From contig OZ037765.1 in NCBI GenBank assembly GCA_964035545.1, positions 8,072,698 to 8,136,697 of the forward strand: 64,000 nucleotides of DNA, given 5' to 3'. Positions 11,870-26,302 of the stretch are shown one piece after another. The notes beneath the pieces are model-generated. The model was not told the DNA's origin. It did not search any database and worked only from the letters and a program-made list of their open reading frames with translations. Source of the stretch: Bugula neritina (lineage: Eukaryota > Bryozoa > Gymnolaemata > Cheilostomatida > Bugulidae). Made by a program: the position numbers and the translations under genes. The first letter of the stretch is position 1. Each line of letters starts with the position of its first letter.

Positions 11870-13640
11870 GTTCAGCTAGGTTTTAAAATTCTGCAAATAA
11901 AAGAGCCTGTCAAATTTATCTTTTATCAACTACAAGGACCACTGTAATATCCTACCAGAATGCAAGTATTACTACAGTATCAGTGAAAGTACTACCATCA
12001 GTATCAGTATCACTATGACCCTGAGTGAACGAACATCACTATGACTGTGAGTATTCATTCTATTTTTAAACCAAATTAACTTAAACTATTTAACTTAACA
12101 AATAACAATCAATGCCATTAAATAATACAATAATTGCACAAGTAATATTATTAAATAATCAATATAATATTAGAAGGTACTCCAGTGTACCTTAGGCTTA
12201 GAGGGTAGACCTTACTCTTACAGAGCTCTACTATCACTATTAGAAATACTACTGTATTATTATTAGACTTAGTATTAGTATTACAGTGCTCCCTCTATAT
12301 CACACAGTTTCATATCTCACAAAATTCTATAGGTCACAAGAAGGGCTTGGACCCTGATTTGTGGCCTATGTGTGTATGTGTGTATAGGGACAAAATGCCC
12401 GAACTTAACCGTTTCATGAGTTAAATATGGTATTCTACTATGTAACGAATTGAGGTATAGGGACTCACTGCTTAGTGAGATATAGAAGGAGCACTGCACT
12501 ACTAGGATTAAATTTAATTCTATTGTCACTGATTCTTAGGTATAAAATATAAATCAAAATGTAGCACTCAATTTCGTGGGCATACTCATAATAATAATTG
12601 ATTAATACCAACTCTAAGAGTAACTGAAAGACCCCCTCAAGCTTGCAAGTGGGTTCGCTAACCATTAAATCACATGAACTAGTTAGTGCTACGAAATTTC
12701 TAACAACAAATCATCATTTTGATAATTATAATGAGTAATCATTTACACTTACAGCATTACTAATAGTAATACTAATAGTATTAGGACCAATGCTATTATT
12801 ATCACTGTTACTATTAGGCTTAATTTCAATTACAATCAAAATAATAATTATAATAAACTTAATAGTAATACTAATTTAAATTGTAATAAAATTAAATTTA
12901 AAATAAAAAGTAATTAAAAAATTTAATGTAGCACAAGCCATAATCATAACGATAACATCAACAACATGAACAATAGTAACAGTAAATGTAACACTAAGTC
13001 AAACACTGAAAATTAAATTTAACAAATTATTTAACACCCTCACAGTGACAGTAACTGTCATACTCAGAGTCAGACTGAGACCAGTTCTATTTTTAACTTT
13101 AGTTTTATTGTTTTCCGTTTCGTTTTCACATAGACATACTCATAGTGATAGTGATAGTCATATGAAATATCTATATCAATATCAATATTGAATCATTATT
13201 ACAATTATTCAGTATAAAACACAAAAACTAACAAGAATACCATTAGGTTTAACTTATAAGTTGTAACTAGAAGATAGACTTTAACATTAAGTATTAGTAT
13301 AACTATAACTTATAAGTATAAGTTGAATAACAAGTAGTGAAGTACAACGACTTGATCATTAATTATTGCTATGAGCTTTGCAGTGAGAGTATACAATATT
13401 GCCCCTAAACTATATTTTCATGATAAAAATTCGTTTATTAAAAAAACTATAAATAAAAGTTTATTGTTAAAAATAATAATTATTTTATTCATAAATGTTT
13501 ATAATAATCTATAAAAAAATTTGACGTTCAAAAACGGTGCTATTCGGCATCCAGCAAAAGGATACCGCTGCATAAGAATATTAATATATAGAAGTGATAT
13601 TGCGCGCCACACTACATATATAGAATTACGTTTCCGTTAA
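11870..13640. other. Divergent intergenic region between NDUFB10 and RPL3
   Basis: About 1.8 kb separating two divergently transcribed housekeeping genes, so it must hold both promoters. It is very AT-rich, with scattered AATAGTAATACTAATAGTAT-type triplet repeats (about 12760-12800) and TATCAGTATCACTATGA-type repeats (about 11985-12055). No open frame here shows a recognisable domain. Confidence 0.6.
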
Positions 13641-13667
13641 CTTTGCCTTTTCTACTTGGAACGCAGA
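13641..13667 (+). promoter_or_regulatory. Candidate 5' TOP-like pyrimidine-rich leader of RPL3
   Basis: The short stretch before the RPL3 start codon reads CTTTGCCTTTTCTACTTGG. A C followed by a pyrimidine tract at the cap site is typical of ribosomal protein mRNAs and gives growth-dependent translation control in animals. The true start site is not known, so this is inference from position and composition. Confidence 0.4.
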
Positions 13668-15930
13668 ATGGTAAGCAAGTTATTTTAATCTGGTCAAGTT
13701 TCGTTTGTTTTATGGCATCCATGCCTTAAAATACTATAACTAAGCAAGTAATCATCAATCAATTCTATGCTTACTGTTGTAGTCTCACCGAAAGTTTTCT
13801 GCCCCTCGGCATGGCAATCTCGGGTTTATGCCCAAAAAGAGAAGTAAACGCCATAGAGGAAAGTGCAAATCGTTTCCTAAAGATGATCCTAAAAAGCCTG
13901 TGCATCTGACGGCATTCTTGGGGTACAAGGCTGGCATGACTCATATCGTGCGAGAAGTAAATCGACCAGGCTCCAGTAAGTTGCAATGAATATTTCTTTT
14001 CTATCGCATCGCTCTGCACCTGTGGCTTAAGTGCTTTCTGAACCGTGAACGTCCTCACTTTTTTGTATATAGTAAATGTAACACTAATAGTCTGTAACGC
14101 AACTTTCAGAGGTCAACAAAAAGGAAATTGTGGAAGCTGTAACTGTCATTGAAACTCCACCCATGGTTGTTGTTGGTGTAACTGGTTACATTGAAACTCC
14201 TCGTGGTCTGAGGACTATTGGCACCATTTGGGCTGAGCATCTAAGTGAAGAGTGCAGACGCCGATTTTACAAAAACTGGTAAATATCGATAATGTCAACA
14301 GTAATTATCGGCTAGTAATATGGTTAATTTAATTAAATTTCTACCTTAGTTCATGTACTGTTTCAGCAGCCATACAGCAAATGAACGAGAAATTTTACGG
14401 GCTCTTCCCCTAAGCCGTTTAGTGTTGTGTTAGCAGCACGGCTGTAGGTTAGTGAGCCCCATCTTTTTACCAGGTAATCCTCCGCTCACTTGGCGTGCTT
14501 TTTCTGCAAGCATTAGCCTTGTGATGAGGTTTATCTGTGTCATTTGCTTAGGTACCACTCTAAAAAGAAGGCCTTTACAAAGTATGCTAAGAAATGGCAA
14601 GATGATGACGGGCGCAAAGTCATCGAGCGAGATTTCAATAAGCTGATCAAGTACTGCAAGGTCATCCGAGTGCTTTGTCACACCCAGGTATGGTTCCTCT
14701 GTCAATTAACATTTTTATCTCTTTTATTGTCTGTGATGTTTTTGCATGTATTACTTGACATTTATGAAACCAATTTCTTTCTGAGACTATGTTATACTAA
14801 TGCGTTTCTCGCCTTAATCATTTGGGCTTTTGTCAAAGCAATGTATCATGTTGTAGATGAAATTGATGAACCATCGACAGAAAAAAGCCCATCTTATGGA
14901 AATCCAAGTTAATGGTGGTACAATTGCTGATAAAGTAAATTGGGCCAAGGAGCATCTTGAGAAACAAGTACCAGTCAGCAGTGTGTTTATGCAAGATGAA
15001 ATGCTTGATGTGATTGGTGTTACAAAGGGAAAAGGATTCAAAGGTGTTGTGTCCCGTTGGCATGTCAAGAAGCTACCTAGAAAAACTCATAAAGGTCTTC
15101 GTAAGGTAGCTTGTATTGGTGCCTGGCATCCAGCTAGAGTTGGCTTTGGTGTGCCAAGAGCTGGTCAGAAGGGATACCATCATCGTACTGAGGTTAACAA
15201 GAAGGTGTACAGAGTTGGTGCAGGTTAGTTATTTGTGTATTGTAGCCGTTATATTGGTTATTGATAATGATGTTTATTGGAATTACCGGTTGAATCTTAT
15301 GAAACCAACTTATGGCTAAACCCTGAATCAAATTGTAATGGACTATGTTGTGCCAGTCAGTTTCTTGGTTGCATGTTCAATGTTCTATCTTGATTTTTCA
15401 AGGTATCCATACTAAAGACGGCAAAGTGGTGAAAAATAATGCATCAACAGAGTACGATATTACTGAGAAGTCTATTACTCCGATGGGTGGGTTCCCTCAT
15501 TATGGTGAAGTGAGGAATGACTTCCTCATGCTGAAGGGATGTGTTATGGGGCCCAAGAAGCGTGTGTTAACTCTAAGAAAGGTGAGCAACACCATCAAGT
15601 AGTGATATTAGTTGTGAAGTATAATGATGAATAGCTTTCTGGTTTCTTTTTGCGGAGAAACCCTGATCTTTTTGATGAAACCTATGCTGCCTTCCTACTG
15701 AATACCTTATACTAGAAGACAATATCACAACATTTGTAATTTCTGCTATTAAAAGTTTTGGCACATAATTTTAGTCCCTCATGGTGCACACTAAACGAGT
15801 TGCCACAGAAGAAATCAAGCTGAAGTTCATTGATACCAGCAGTAAATTTGGACATGGTCGATTCCAAACTAAAGAAGAGAAGAAAGCTTTTATGGGACCT
15901 CTCAAGAAAGACAAAGAAGTTGCAGCATAA
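13668..15930 (+). CDS. RPL3: 60S ribosomal protein L3 (uL3)
   Basis: Seven coding exons: 13668-13670 (start codon only), 13783-13975, 14110-14278, 14552-14687, 14857-15223, 15403-15581, 15775-15930; 400 residues (human 403). The protein aligns with uL3 from the first residues ([12 protein letters not shown]) to a GPLKKDKE tail, including [53 protein letters not shown] and KFGHGRFQT. uL3 is a core large-subunit protein near the peptidyl-transferase centre. An exon holding only the start codon is common in ribosomal protein genes. Polyadenylation signal AATAAA is at 15960-15965. It is tail-to-tail with IFT140: the two stop codons are 245 bases apart, so the 3' UTRs may overlap. Confidence 0.98.
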
Positions 15931-16175
15931 TTTTTGTACATTTATTTTTATTGGTGTACAATAAAAACTGCTTGAGCTTCCAAAACAATGTAACCTCAGT
16001 CCAATTTATTTGCATCAACAAGCTTAATTAGGGTTTTAAGTGAGCTGAGATCAAATGTTGAAGTGTATAAATTACAAAAGTGCATTATATATAATCTGAA
16101 TAAACTAGCTAATAGCTAGGGCAAGACCCTGATGTTGCTTAGGTTAATTTTGAGGACAAGTGGTAAATGCTGCTT

Positions 16176-19100
16176 TCAGTCAAAATCGTCGACCTCTTCC
16201 TCTATTGCTTCCCCTAAAATGTCTCCCTCGTCGTCTTCTTGGAATTGATCAACAGATTTGTTGTCCACGGCTGGTCCCCTCCCCAGTGGTATGTTCAAAT
16301 GTTGGTGTATTGCCTCCAGTGTTGACATGCTAATGTAATGGCCTATATTGGCAGTAGTCTTGCTGCGAAGCTCTTGTAGCAAATTGTAAGCCTGAAATTA
16401 CAAATTAGTTGGGTGAAATTTGTGAAGCATGATTAGAATTTTGCCAATCAATATTGCCTGAGCTTACCATGTTGAAGTTGCCCTTTCTGTGAAAATGCTC
16501 TATTATGAACCCATATAGATTTCCTAGTCTTACACTGGAATCAATATCTGGCTCTTCCAGCAAGATTTGGCAGAGCTTGATAGCTTCTTCTGGAGAGTCC
16601 TCATAAGACCTATGGAAATCAACAACATGTTCAAGCCATCAACTATGACTGCAATTGAGGACATGCTTTTTAAAGCAATGGTTGCTGCATTAAGATGACA
16701 CTAGTAATTTCAGGCATGGTTAATATAATATGGTCAATTGGAGTTTAGCAACTGTACTGTAAATAGAAAACTGTAAAGGTGTACAGGCAAAAATCAATCT
16801 AATACATCTAATTGCATAATTATGTGCAATGTAAGCAGTAACTAACCTCTTTGCATTCACAAATTTTTTTATAAGAGTAATTTTATGCTTCAGGGCAGCC
16901 AATCTTTCTTCTTGCAAGGTTGTGTTACTCATTTTTGCATTAGAGATACTTTTGGCTGCTTCGCCCAATGCTCCCAGTGCTTTTTCATAATTCTGATACT
17001 CGTCAATCTCAGCCTGAATATTTATAGACACAACATAGAATTATGATTTTAAGCTAAATTATTGTTAGTTACTGTCCAATTAATGGTGCATATGAAAATC
17101 CGCATAGTGTGTTATAACACCTCCATACTACTAAGTATTGAGTCTTCACTAAACTAAATTGTAGTCCTTCACAATCTTGAAAAATCACCATGCTGATATG
17201 CGGCTGAGTAAATGGCCTGTTACTGTAAAGATAGCTAGCACTTATAAAAAACGAGCTTACTGCTAACCTGGGCACATGATTCGTAAAAGGAAGCCAATGA
17301 ATCCAAAGCTCTGCCTTTAGTATAAAAGCTGATGATGTCTTTCATAACTTTTGGATTTTTAGTCCAATCTAAACTTTGTAGATAGTTGGCAGCCATTACA
17401 TATATCTCTTTTTGTCTAGACACACCAGCGTAGAATGTAATCTTTTCAGTATCACCGGACTTTAACAAGGCTTTCATACCCTAAATAAAAGTTAACAGAA
17501 GTTAATTATGAAACTGCTTATAGCTATGATGTTGGTCATTCAACAGGTTCAGAATTTCTTTCTTCTATGCCAACCTTAATTCTGTTTCCAGCTTGAGTGT
17601 ATTTCTTAGTGGCTAGGTGATACTGCCGTTGATTCATACACACAGTAGCAATGGCCTCTAGGATTCTCATGCGATCTGATTCGCTGTCCTTGTCATCAGA
17701 CTTCTCCGGAGTTAACTTCTCGACTAGCTCTTCTGTCAGCATTACATTTTGGTCATTGCATAACTTCAGTGCGTCAATGTACTGTAAACATCAATGTTGC
17801 ACATGTTTATATTTTATACTTAAAATGTTGCTACATGCTTTTGATCTTTACCAAATGCATATCATAGAGTGCCATAGGTGGGGCTTTAAAAAAGGTATCC
17901 ATCTCGTGCTGTAATTGAGGCAGCAAATTGTTTATTCAAATGTTACACTTATCTCTGCTCTGCCTTGTAAAATTATCGGAATGCACTATTATTAGAGCAT
18001 GATATCATCACTAGTATGACTAGGTATATTGACCAGAAGTTATTTATTTTACTATATTAATGAAAATTTCTTATTGATACCCCTGCTATTACTACATATT
18101 GCTGAAGTGCTGAAAACAGCCTACCTTTTTGCCAATAGCTAAAAGGTCAACGGCTCTGTCAAACTGGCCGTTATCTAAGAAGAACTGAGCACATCTCTTG
18201 AGCACCTCAGGATCTGTATTGGATGTAAGACTCTCGGATATGAGTTGCAGAGCTCCAAATTGTTTTGTCTCAAATGCTAAGTCTAAAGCCTTAGAGAAGC
18301 TGCCAGCCTACACAAAGATAAATGAAGAAACTAATTGGTTATCACACGTCCAATCGCTGTTAATTTTTATAATCATTACTTCATAAAAATTGTTCTAAAA
18401 TTAGCAAAATTTATAAAGCTAAAAATTTGATCTAGAAACAAAACTTGTTCCTTTTAAAAGCACATCATATAATTAAAAAAAGCATATTATCTTAATACTG
18501 CTTTTAGTGACACTACTAACACTAATGATGCCTATTACCATTTCAGTTTAGTGATGAAAATTTGTTTATTAACGATCAGAGTGACTTAAATATTACCTTA
18601 TGATACAACATAACAGCTTTGTCTTGACAGCCTGGTTTCTTCTCATAATATTTAGCAGCTTCAAGCATGTCTTCAGTTTGACCAAGTAGTGCCAGATTCA
18701 TCAGCTGGTCATCCATCTCATGCTCTCTGCACAGTCTTATTGCATTACCGTATGCTTGAGCTCTCGTGTAGAAATGAATCGACTCTTTAGGCTGGTCTTG
18801 ATTTTCATATGTTCTGGCAAGCTGGTAGCAAGCAGCACGATCTCCAGTGTCGTTGCATATTTCAGCTGCCTAAGTCAAGTAGTAAACCTAGACTTTACCT
18901 ACTGCTTTAAATTATATCTGTTATAAATTTACTGTTATATCTGCAGATTTTCTCACCTTATCAAGATTTCCACAATAGCAATACACTCTGACTAGGGACA
19001 GGAAATCTTGAGCTGATTCATAAAATTGTAAAGATGTTTCCATCTCTCCTGTACTTTCTAAATACTGTGCCCACCACTTTCTCAGTGATCTATTGTATAT

Positions 19101-22100
19101 ACCATAGAACACATATTCGGTAATAAGTCTATTGGTATACAACTGTGTGCTAATCAAGAAGGATACAACACACATACAATGCATACATTGTACATAGTAT
19201 ACATGAATAAATACCTGTCTTTGGACTTGAGAATATACTTCTCAAGATCTTGAGGCTCATCAAACAACATTCTCGGCACCTCAAATTTCTGAGTATCCGA
19301 TCTTTCAAAACTAAACAAAGAAAACTCAATCGTAGAAAGATGAAAATTATGGTGTAGCACATAATATATTACCTTACATACACTGTATTTAATTTATGGA
19401 ATTGAAAAACAATTTTCTGTAAATGTGAACAGTAGGAATAGTATGATCTGTAGCAGTATTTACTAGCTGATAGCACTGTTTAAGTCTCCTTTCTCCTCCA
19501 AATGCTTGGCATAATTATAGTGGCAACTTCGTAGATGGATTCTATCATTAGATTCAGCAACAGCAATAGCCTAAAACAAAAAAATTCAATGATTGAAAAT
19601 TGTTTAAAAGCTCAATATGCATGTGTTGCAAAAATGAGCCTTTAAATATATTCTGAATATTAAATGCTCTTCTCAAATAACATGCTATAATATATCAATT
19701 CCAATAATATGTTTTTGTGCAGAACCGATGGGTGACTTTATTGTTATTCAAAACTTTCAACAAATAAAATTTGGCAAAAAAAGTTGGTCAAAGGAATTAT
19801 GTTGAATACCTTATCCCACTGCCCATTGGCCTGATACAACTCGTTCAGCAAATCGTATCTTTTACAACTTTTAAGCAGACGCTCTGCATCATCTAAGAGA
19901 CCAAGCTGAATTGCTAGAACAGCAACTCTTGCGTCCAGTTCCTGATATTTACTGGCCTCTCTCAAAGCTTTCGCACCTCTAGCATGACCCATGTTGCCCA
20001 AGCAAACAGAAGCCACATCGAGTCTCCGAGACTTTACACACATCTTTGCCATGTTTTCCCAAACTGATTCACTATGTAAAGAAAATTGTAGTGAGATAGG
20101 AAGCAATTTTTACCATATATCAACTATGTGAGCTCTACAACACTATGATCTATTATTTTCCACATGTGTGCATGCAACTGAAGAAAATATTTTACATAAT
20201 GGTGAAAATTACAACTCCTAGCATTCTGAACACCCTTAGCAGCTTTCATTATACACCATGTTGGTAATTCAGCTATTTTCTATAACAGCAGTTAAAGAAG
20301 TCCTAAATGACACACTGAGTGGTTTTCCATTTTCACCTCTTAATCAATTTTATTGATTTGAAAGCTTCATCCATATTGCCTATGGTGAGATAGAAGCTGA
20401 AGTTCATCATGGCATCTCTAGAAGATTTGTTAGCTTGCTCCAAGCCAATGAAATCACGCATAGTACGCCGAGCAACGTGTTGAGAAGGCGAAGAACTCAC
20501 TGCAGCTGGTCTAGGTGTCAGTTGTTTCTCTCCTAAATATTAAAATATTCTACTTGGTACACAACATAACATAACATATTATTTAGTTTAAATAATGATA
20601 TAATATACTATTGAATGCTAGTGTGTAAATGTAACTTGGACTAAATGTTTGCAAATAAATTTTTACTTGAAACATTATCATTTAGATTTTAGTGCTTTTA
20701 TATATTTTTATTACTTATTTACCAGGATTTTGACTTTGTAGTTCATCAGCTTTTACAGCAAAGAAAAAATAAGGTACTTCGAATCCGAGAAATGCGCTGA
20801 ATGTTTTGTTCATGTTGAAACTGTCTTGGATCATTGTTCCGTGTTCAGGAGTTGTGAACAGAGACACGACCAGGGACTCTGCCTAAAATCAGTAGAGACA
20901 TAAATATGACACACGTAGCTTGTAGGCATTGTAAAATGACTGTGACTTGAACAGTGACTTCAAAATATGAAGAGAACATAAATCATGCTGTTTCAGCTCA
21001 TGAGATGACAAATTAATCAAACAATGATATGGTTATTGCATAATAAAGTCACTAATGCTGTATATGTTAATTATAGAAGTAAAAAACATTATGCCCTTTA
21101 TATATCAGACAAAAAAATAAGTAAAAGCAAAAATTAATAACAATAAAAAGTGAAAGAGCACATTTGTAATTATAAACTTACAGGACTAGACAGAGCAATC
21201 AGTTCTTTCAGCATCTTAATTTGAATAAATTCAAAATATTATTTTATTTCTTTATTAGACTTGAAAAAATTAAGAATGATTAAAATAACGCAGTAAATAT
21301 GCTACCTCTTGCATAACATTGCCTTTAATAGCCTGTGTCCCAGGGATGCGCTTCACTTCACATACTATTAATCTTGGCTCTGAAGAATCCCAAAACTGAC
21401 TGATAGGATATCTTTGAGAAATGTCTCGGGCAGCTTGAAACCTCCCTCTGAAAAAACTCACAGGTTATTACTTAGTACAAATATAAATAAAAGCTGTTTA
21501 AGAAGCATAGGAATCACACTTCTCAATATTCACCTGTCCAAGTCTGAAATATCTGCATCATTTACATCCTCCTCAACATCTATATCTTCATCTTGTTCGC
21601 CGCGCCCACTTTCAAAGTCAAAGAACTGTACAAGGTCAAGCTCAGTGTCCCAAATATATAGCTTACTGTCCAGTTTTCCATCAGCCTAAAAACAACATAT
21701 AAGTAATTAGTGAGGGAGGGTAAAAAAACCCTCCATAACTAAATTTACTAGATATGCATATGAAGATAAAGTGTGGTATGTATACAAAAGCAAAAAAAGA
21801 AAAAAAAAACTGTGAGTTATTCAATGTAGGAGCATACAAATTTTGCAGTAGAATAAGCTGTTAACTGTGACATAAGTTTAAAATGATTTATATGCCATGC
21901 TATATTGTGTTCTTCTAAATCCAGTAATAATTTAAAGTTTCAAGTAGTTATTTAACATACCTTTGCGATGATTAGACTAACTTTTGAGCCATTGCAATTG
22001 CATTTTACAGACACTATACTTCCAAAGTTAGGAATCACCTCCCCAATGTTCTTTGGAATGTTGTGGGCTTTGGCTTCTCTATAGCAGAAATTAATGCTTA

Positions 22101-25100
22101 ACTATTAATAGCAGATTAGAAGACTTTTATAATACAATATAAATGCTAAACAAACTATTAGTAACATATAACTATTAACTATTGTTTTGGTTGTTAACAT
22201 AAAAATCAAATTTATAGAATACAAATATATAACATATACTCATAGTAACCAATAGCTATGAGCTTTCTAGAGAAACAAAATTGAATAGCTATTGCCAATC
22301 GATTGAGTAAGTGTTCGGAGTTTATTCGCATCAATTCAAGATTAGTAAGTAAGTTTATAATAAGGCTACTGCCCAAGCCTACACAAACCCATGTTTAATA
22401 TATATTATATAACAATACAACTGCTAGAGACAGTAGGCTACTCTTGTAAGATTCAATATATGAAACACCATGTATTGATTGATTGACAGCAGCTGACTAC
22501 GAGTAGCAACTTTTTACAGTAGAATGTATTCAAACCTTCTAGAGAGATCAAAGACTTTGATAACACCAAGTGAGCTGCCCACTACCAAGTAGTTTGCACA
22601 CACATCCAGTGCTGTTGGTACTCCCTCCGTCTCAGTAAAGTTTAACACTTGTTTTATTGTTCCCTGAAGTTGAGTAAAACAAGAAGTTAAGAATCCAATA
22701 TTCTTATGACTATTGAATTAAATCAGTACAATATCACTTACATATCACAACAGCTATGTCGATGTAATTATTGTCCATCAATGAAATAGTCTTGTTTATA
22801 AAGTTCATTACCTGCATAGTTCGTACTTGGGCTTTCTGGCCTTCTATAGTGTACACATTTTGCCCATGGACAGCAACTTTCGAGGCTTCACAACTCCAAT
22901 TTCCTATAAGGAAACACACTGATGGTAGAAACGCCATGTATAAAAACTGAGTGAGCGTTTTGAAGTATAAAGTCACATTTAGAGAGTACGCTAGATTATT
23001 GGCTGCTCAATAGAACCTCACAAGAAAATTTATGATAGATCTATACGTATGAAGTATGTGCAACTTTTCAACTTGCTTGTCTAATAAACTTAGTAGCAAT
23101 AGTTAATGTATTATGCAAACATGACTCACTAGAATACATTTCTCTATAAATAATAGGCATTCATAACAAATCTCCTTGCTTCAACTAAGTGAATGGTGAG
23201 AGGTCAAATTGTGCTTCACTTAACATTATTTTTCAATGTATGCTTCAATTTTTATACCATCAAATAGTAGCACAAAGACATGCATACTTGTATATGTTGA
23301 ATAAGGCAACGGCCACAAAGTAATTTGTATCACTGCACAAGAGTATGAATGTTCTCACCTATCCCCTTCAGTGTTTGCTGGTCCTGGTTTATTTCATACA
23401 TTTCTACTAACTTTCCATTCCACACTGCAGCGGAATCCTTCCCCACAGCAACCCCATGCACCTAATAACAAACAGTGAGGACAACCTTGCCAGATACAAC
23501 CTGGGATTTGCATGATCAGTGATCAAGCCAGAAACCATATTAACTCACTTACCTGAATGCTGGTTTTTATTTCATGATGTACGTTTGTGGCGAAACAGTC
23601 AATAGAAACGCTTTGTGGCCCAAGTTGCACTGCTGCCACCTGCAACAGCATAGACATGCACCTGACTACATGTTAACGTAGAAATATAAACAAAATCATT
23701 TCATGGTCAACAGTTAGGGAGGCATTGCTTGAATAACTGTATAAAATATTGAAGAAATGCAAAGAGTGCATACTTTTCACGGAAAATACTCAAAACAAAT
23801 TAAAAAACACCCTTATTTCTCTCAAATCAGAATGCAAGTTGTATAAAAATATCAAACAAAACAACTATTTGGGACGTAAGAACTGTTTTAGCTTCCTTGT
23901 TCCTTAGCATAATGTAGCTGCTAGTGCATATGCCAAATGGTTGTTACTGCAGAGGGTAATCAAAACTCCGCACTGTAGCAACGCCTGCTGTCTTCCCAGA
24001 TAGCAAGATACGACATGTGCACACAACTACAGTTATCAGATTTGTTACATATACTCACATTCTCACTAAATGCAGTCTTCATCACCTGCTCATTCAAGAG
24101 GAACAAATTGTCAATTGAACTGGCGGCAAGTAGATTCTCTGATGAACCAAACTAAAACACAATGTTGTTACAAAGTCAAAAAATTAGTTCAAAACATAAA
24201 ACTAGTAGCAATAAACAAGTATGTCTACGAGTTTTACACAATATCTACAGAACTTTATAATTTCTAATCGCATGCGTCATACCATAATATGCTCAATCAT
24301 CCCTTCAATAGCAGATGGTGGTTGTAGCTTCCAACAATTTTCATCTTCATCTGATTTCTCAGACTGGTAGTGCTTCCACATAGCAACATTACCAAGGTTG
24401 GTTCCAGCCGCAATAGTTTCTAGAAAAAAAGTAAAAAAATTGGAGTTTTCATAATAAAGATTATTGCTAACCAAATAAGATCCACAAAAGGACCATCACT
24501 CTGCAAAAATAATTTTGAAAAAATGGGCAAATAGGTTACCAAACTTATACACATTGTTACACTCTTTATTCAAATTCAAGTGCCTACCTTTATCTTTGCT
24601 GTAGGTGACACAATTAATAAGCTCATTTTTGTCATACGCTGGCTGACTTTCTAATGACAATACATAATTGTTACTGTTCACCAAATCCCACACTCTAATA
24701 ACACTTTCACCAGTAGCTGTTGCTAGAACCCCTGACCCTGCCCAGCATACACTTGGTCTGTCTCCTTTTCCACTCAACTTCACCTAAATGCGTGCAAATA
24801 GAGCAAGTGTTTACTGATTGCTTACTTATTATAAGCATAAAAATACAAATTTAAAAATAAATTTAAGCAAGATTATGTGACTAAGTCATCTTTAATATTG
24901 TCTCTTTTACTGGAGGATGTTACACAACTGTTAAATTACCTTAAATATTTCTTTGAGGTCACCTGAAGGTGAAACATTGTGCTGAGCGAGTGTAAGATTG
25001 ACCGTGATGGTCACCAGAATACTTTTAGACTCCATCATCATCAGTTTGAAAATAGCAGCATCAGTTGTAAAGCATTTTTGAGTTTTGCCATTTGTCTCGT

Positions 25101-26302
25101 GGCAATGGTAAACAGAGCCTAAAAATTGTCAAAATGTTGGCTCACCATAAAACTTGAGCAATAATCAAAACATCTATGTGTATTCAAATTACTTATCTGC
25201 TTTTTGTAACTTGGCAAATTCATTTAAAGCAAATCAAAATTATTATATGTATGATCCTATAAGATAACATTATGATGATAAAAAAGCGTTTGTATTCTTT
25301 ATATTGCTATATTTTATTACTATAAATAAATATATACCTCCATCTGTTCCCACATAGAAATCTATTACTTCGTGAGGTACAGATAAACTTAAACCTCGGG
25401 TTCCACTTTCTTTCCAGCTGAACATGTCTAGTGCTGACTCATCACCACTAACTGCTGCTCTTGCCAAAGCAGCAATATTACTGCAATAACAATAACATGT
25501 GTATTCAACTTGAAAACATGTAGTCTGATAATGTAACACAGAAACATACAACTTTAACAACTATGAAAAATATTCAAAGTCAATTATTTTATTTGTAGAT
25601 ATTATGACAAACTCACACTCCTTGCTTTTCTGGAACAGCCCGGAATACTATTTCTTTGACATGCTCTTGAAAATTGTGCTGCAAAACTGGACGACTCTGA
25701 ACCTGGCCCCGACCATTTACTTTCCAAACAGCTACATTCCCAGCCTAACAAAATAGATACAGATATCACAGGATTTTAATGAATCTGTATAAAAATTTTA
25801 CCAGAAAAACTACAATTTATCAGAAAACTTCCAAACATACCTGATCTGCGGATACCAAACGAGATGCCTTAGAGCTCCACACCAAACAAGTAATGCAATC
25901 ATTATGCATCTTTGGGACATCAATGATCTCTCTGGAACCCTCATTCCATATGACAACCTCGCCATTTTGCCAACCCGTGGCAATGATTTTGTTTTGTGGC
26001 TGCCAACATGCAACTGTGCATTGTGCAGATCGATTCACAGTAGCATGATTGAGAGCTTCTCCCTGATAAATATTCACAAGTTATATGATTAGAATTTGGT
26101 GCAAAAGAGTTTCTCTATGAAGACAGCACTCTATAGTCGGTCTAAAATCTTGACTTACACTTTTGTTGTAAAGATTGACAGATCCCCCTGCACCATTGCT
26201 GAATGAAACAACAGCTAAGATTGGATGAACGTTGTGGTAATACAGCCCGGAAATATCCCCCAGTTGTGTGGTATTTATTTTCTTATCAAAATAAACTGCC
26301 AT
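16176..26302 (-). CDS. IFT140: Intraflagellar transport protein 140 (IFT-A core)
   Basis: Twenty-nine coding exons by my model, from ATG at 26302 to the stop at 16176, about 1483 residues (human 1462). IFT140 is a core IFT-A subunit that works in retrograde ciliary transport and import of membrane proteins into cilia. The N-terminal half is WD40 repeats (start MAVYFDKK; blocks such as [45 protein letters not shown]). The C-terminal half is TPR-like helices ([87 protein letters not shown]). The protein ends acidic (EEVDDFD), like the human one. One coding exon is only 33 bases (21182-21214). A further in-frame 57-base exon may exist (17852-17908). An acceptor just before the start codon (about 26311) implies a non-coding 5' exon. 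Presence of IFT140 means the organism builds cilia. Confidence 0.96.
17852..17908 (-). other. Possible cassette exon of IFT140 (57 bases)
   Basis: Minus-strand block bounded by a good acceptor (AATTACAG) and a good donor (GTAAAG). It is open for 19 codons, a multiple of three, and sits in a phase-0 intron, so inclusion keeps the frame. Human IFT140 runs straight across this point, so the insert would be extra. Either an alternative exon of this lineage or chance. Confidence 0.35.
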
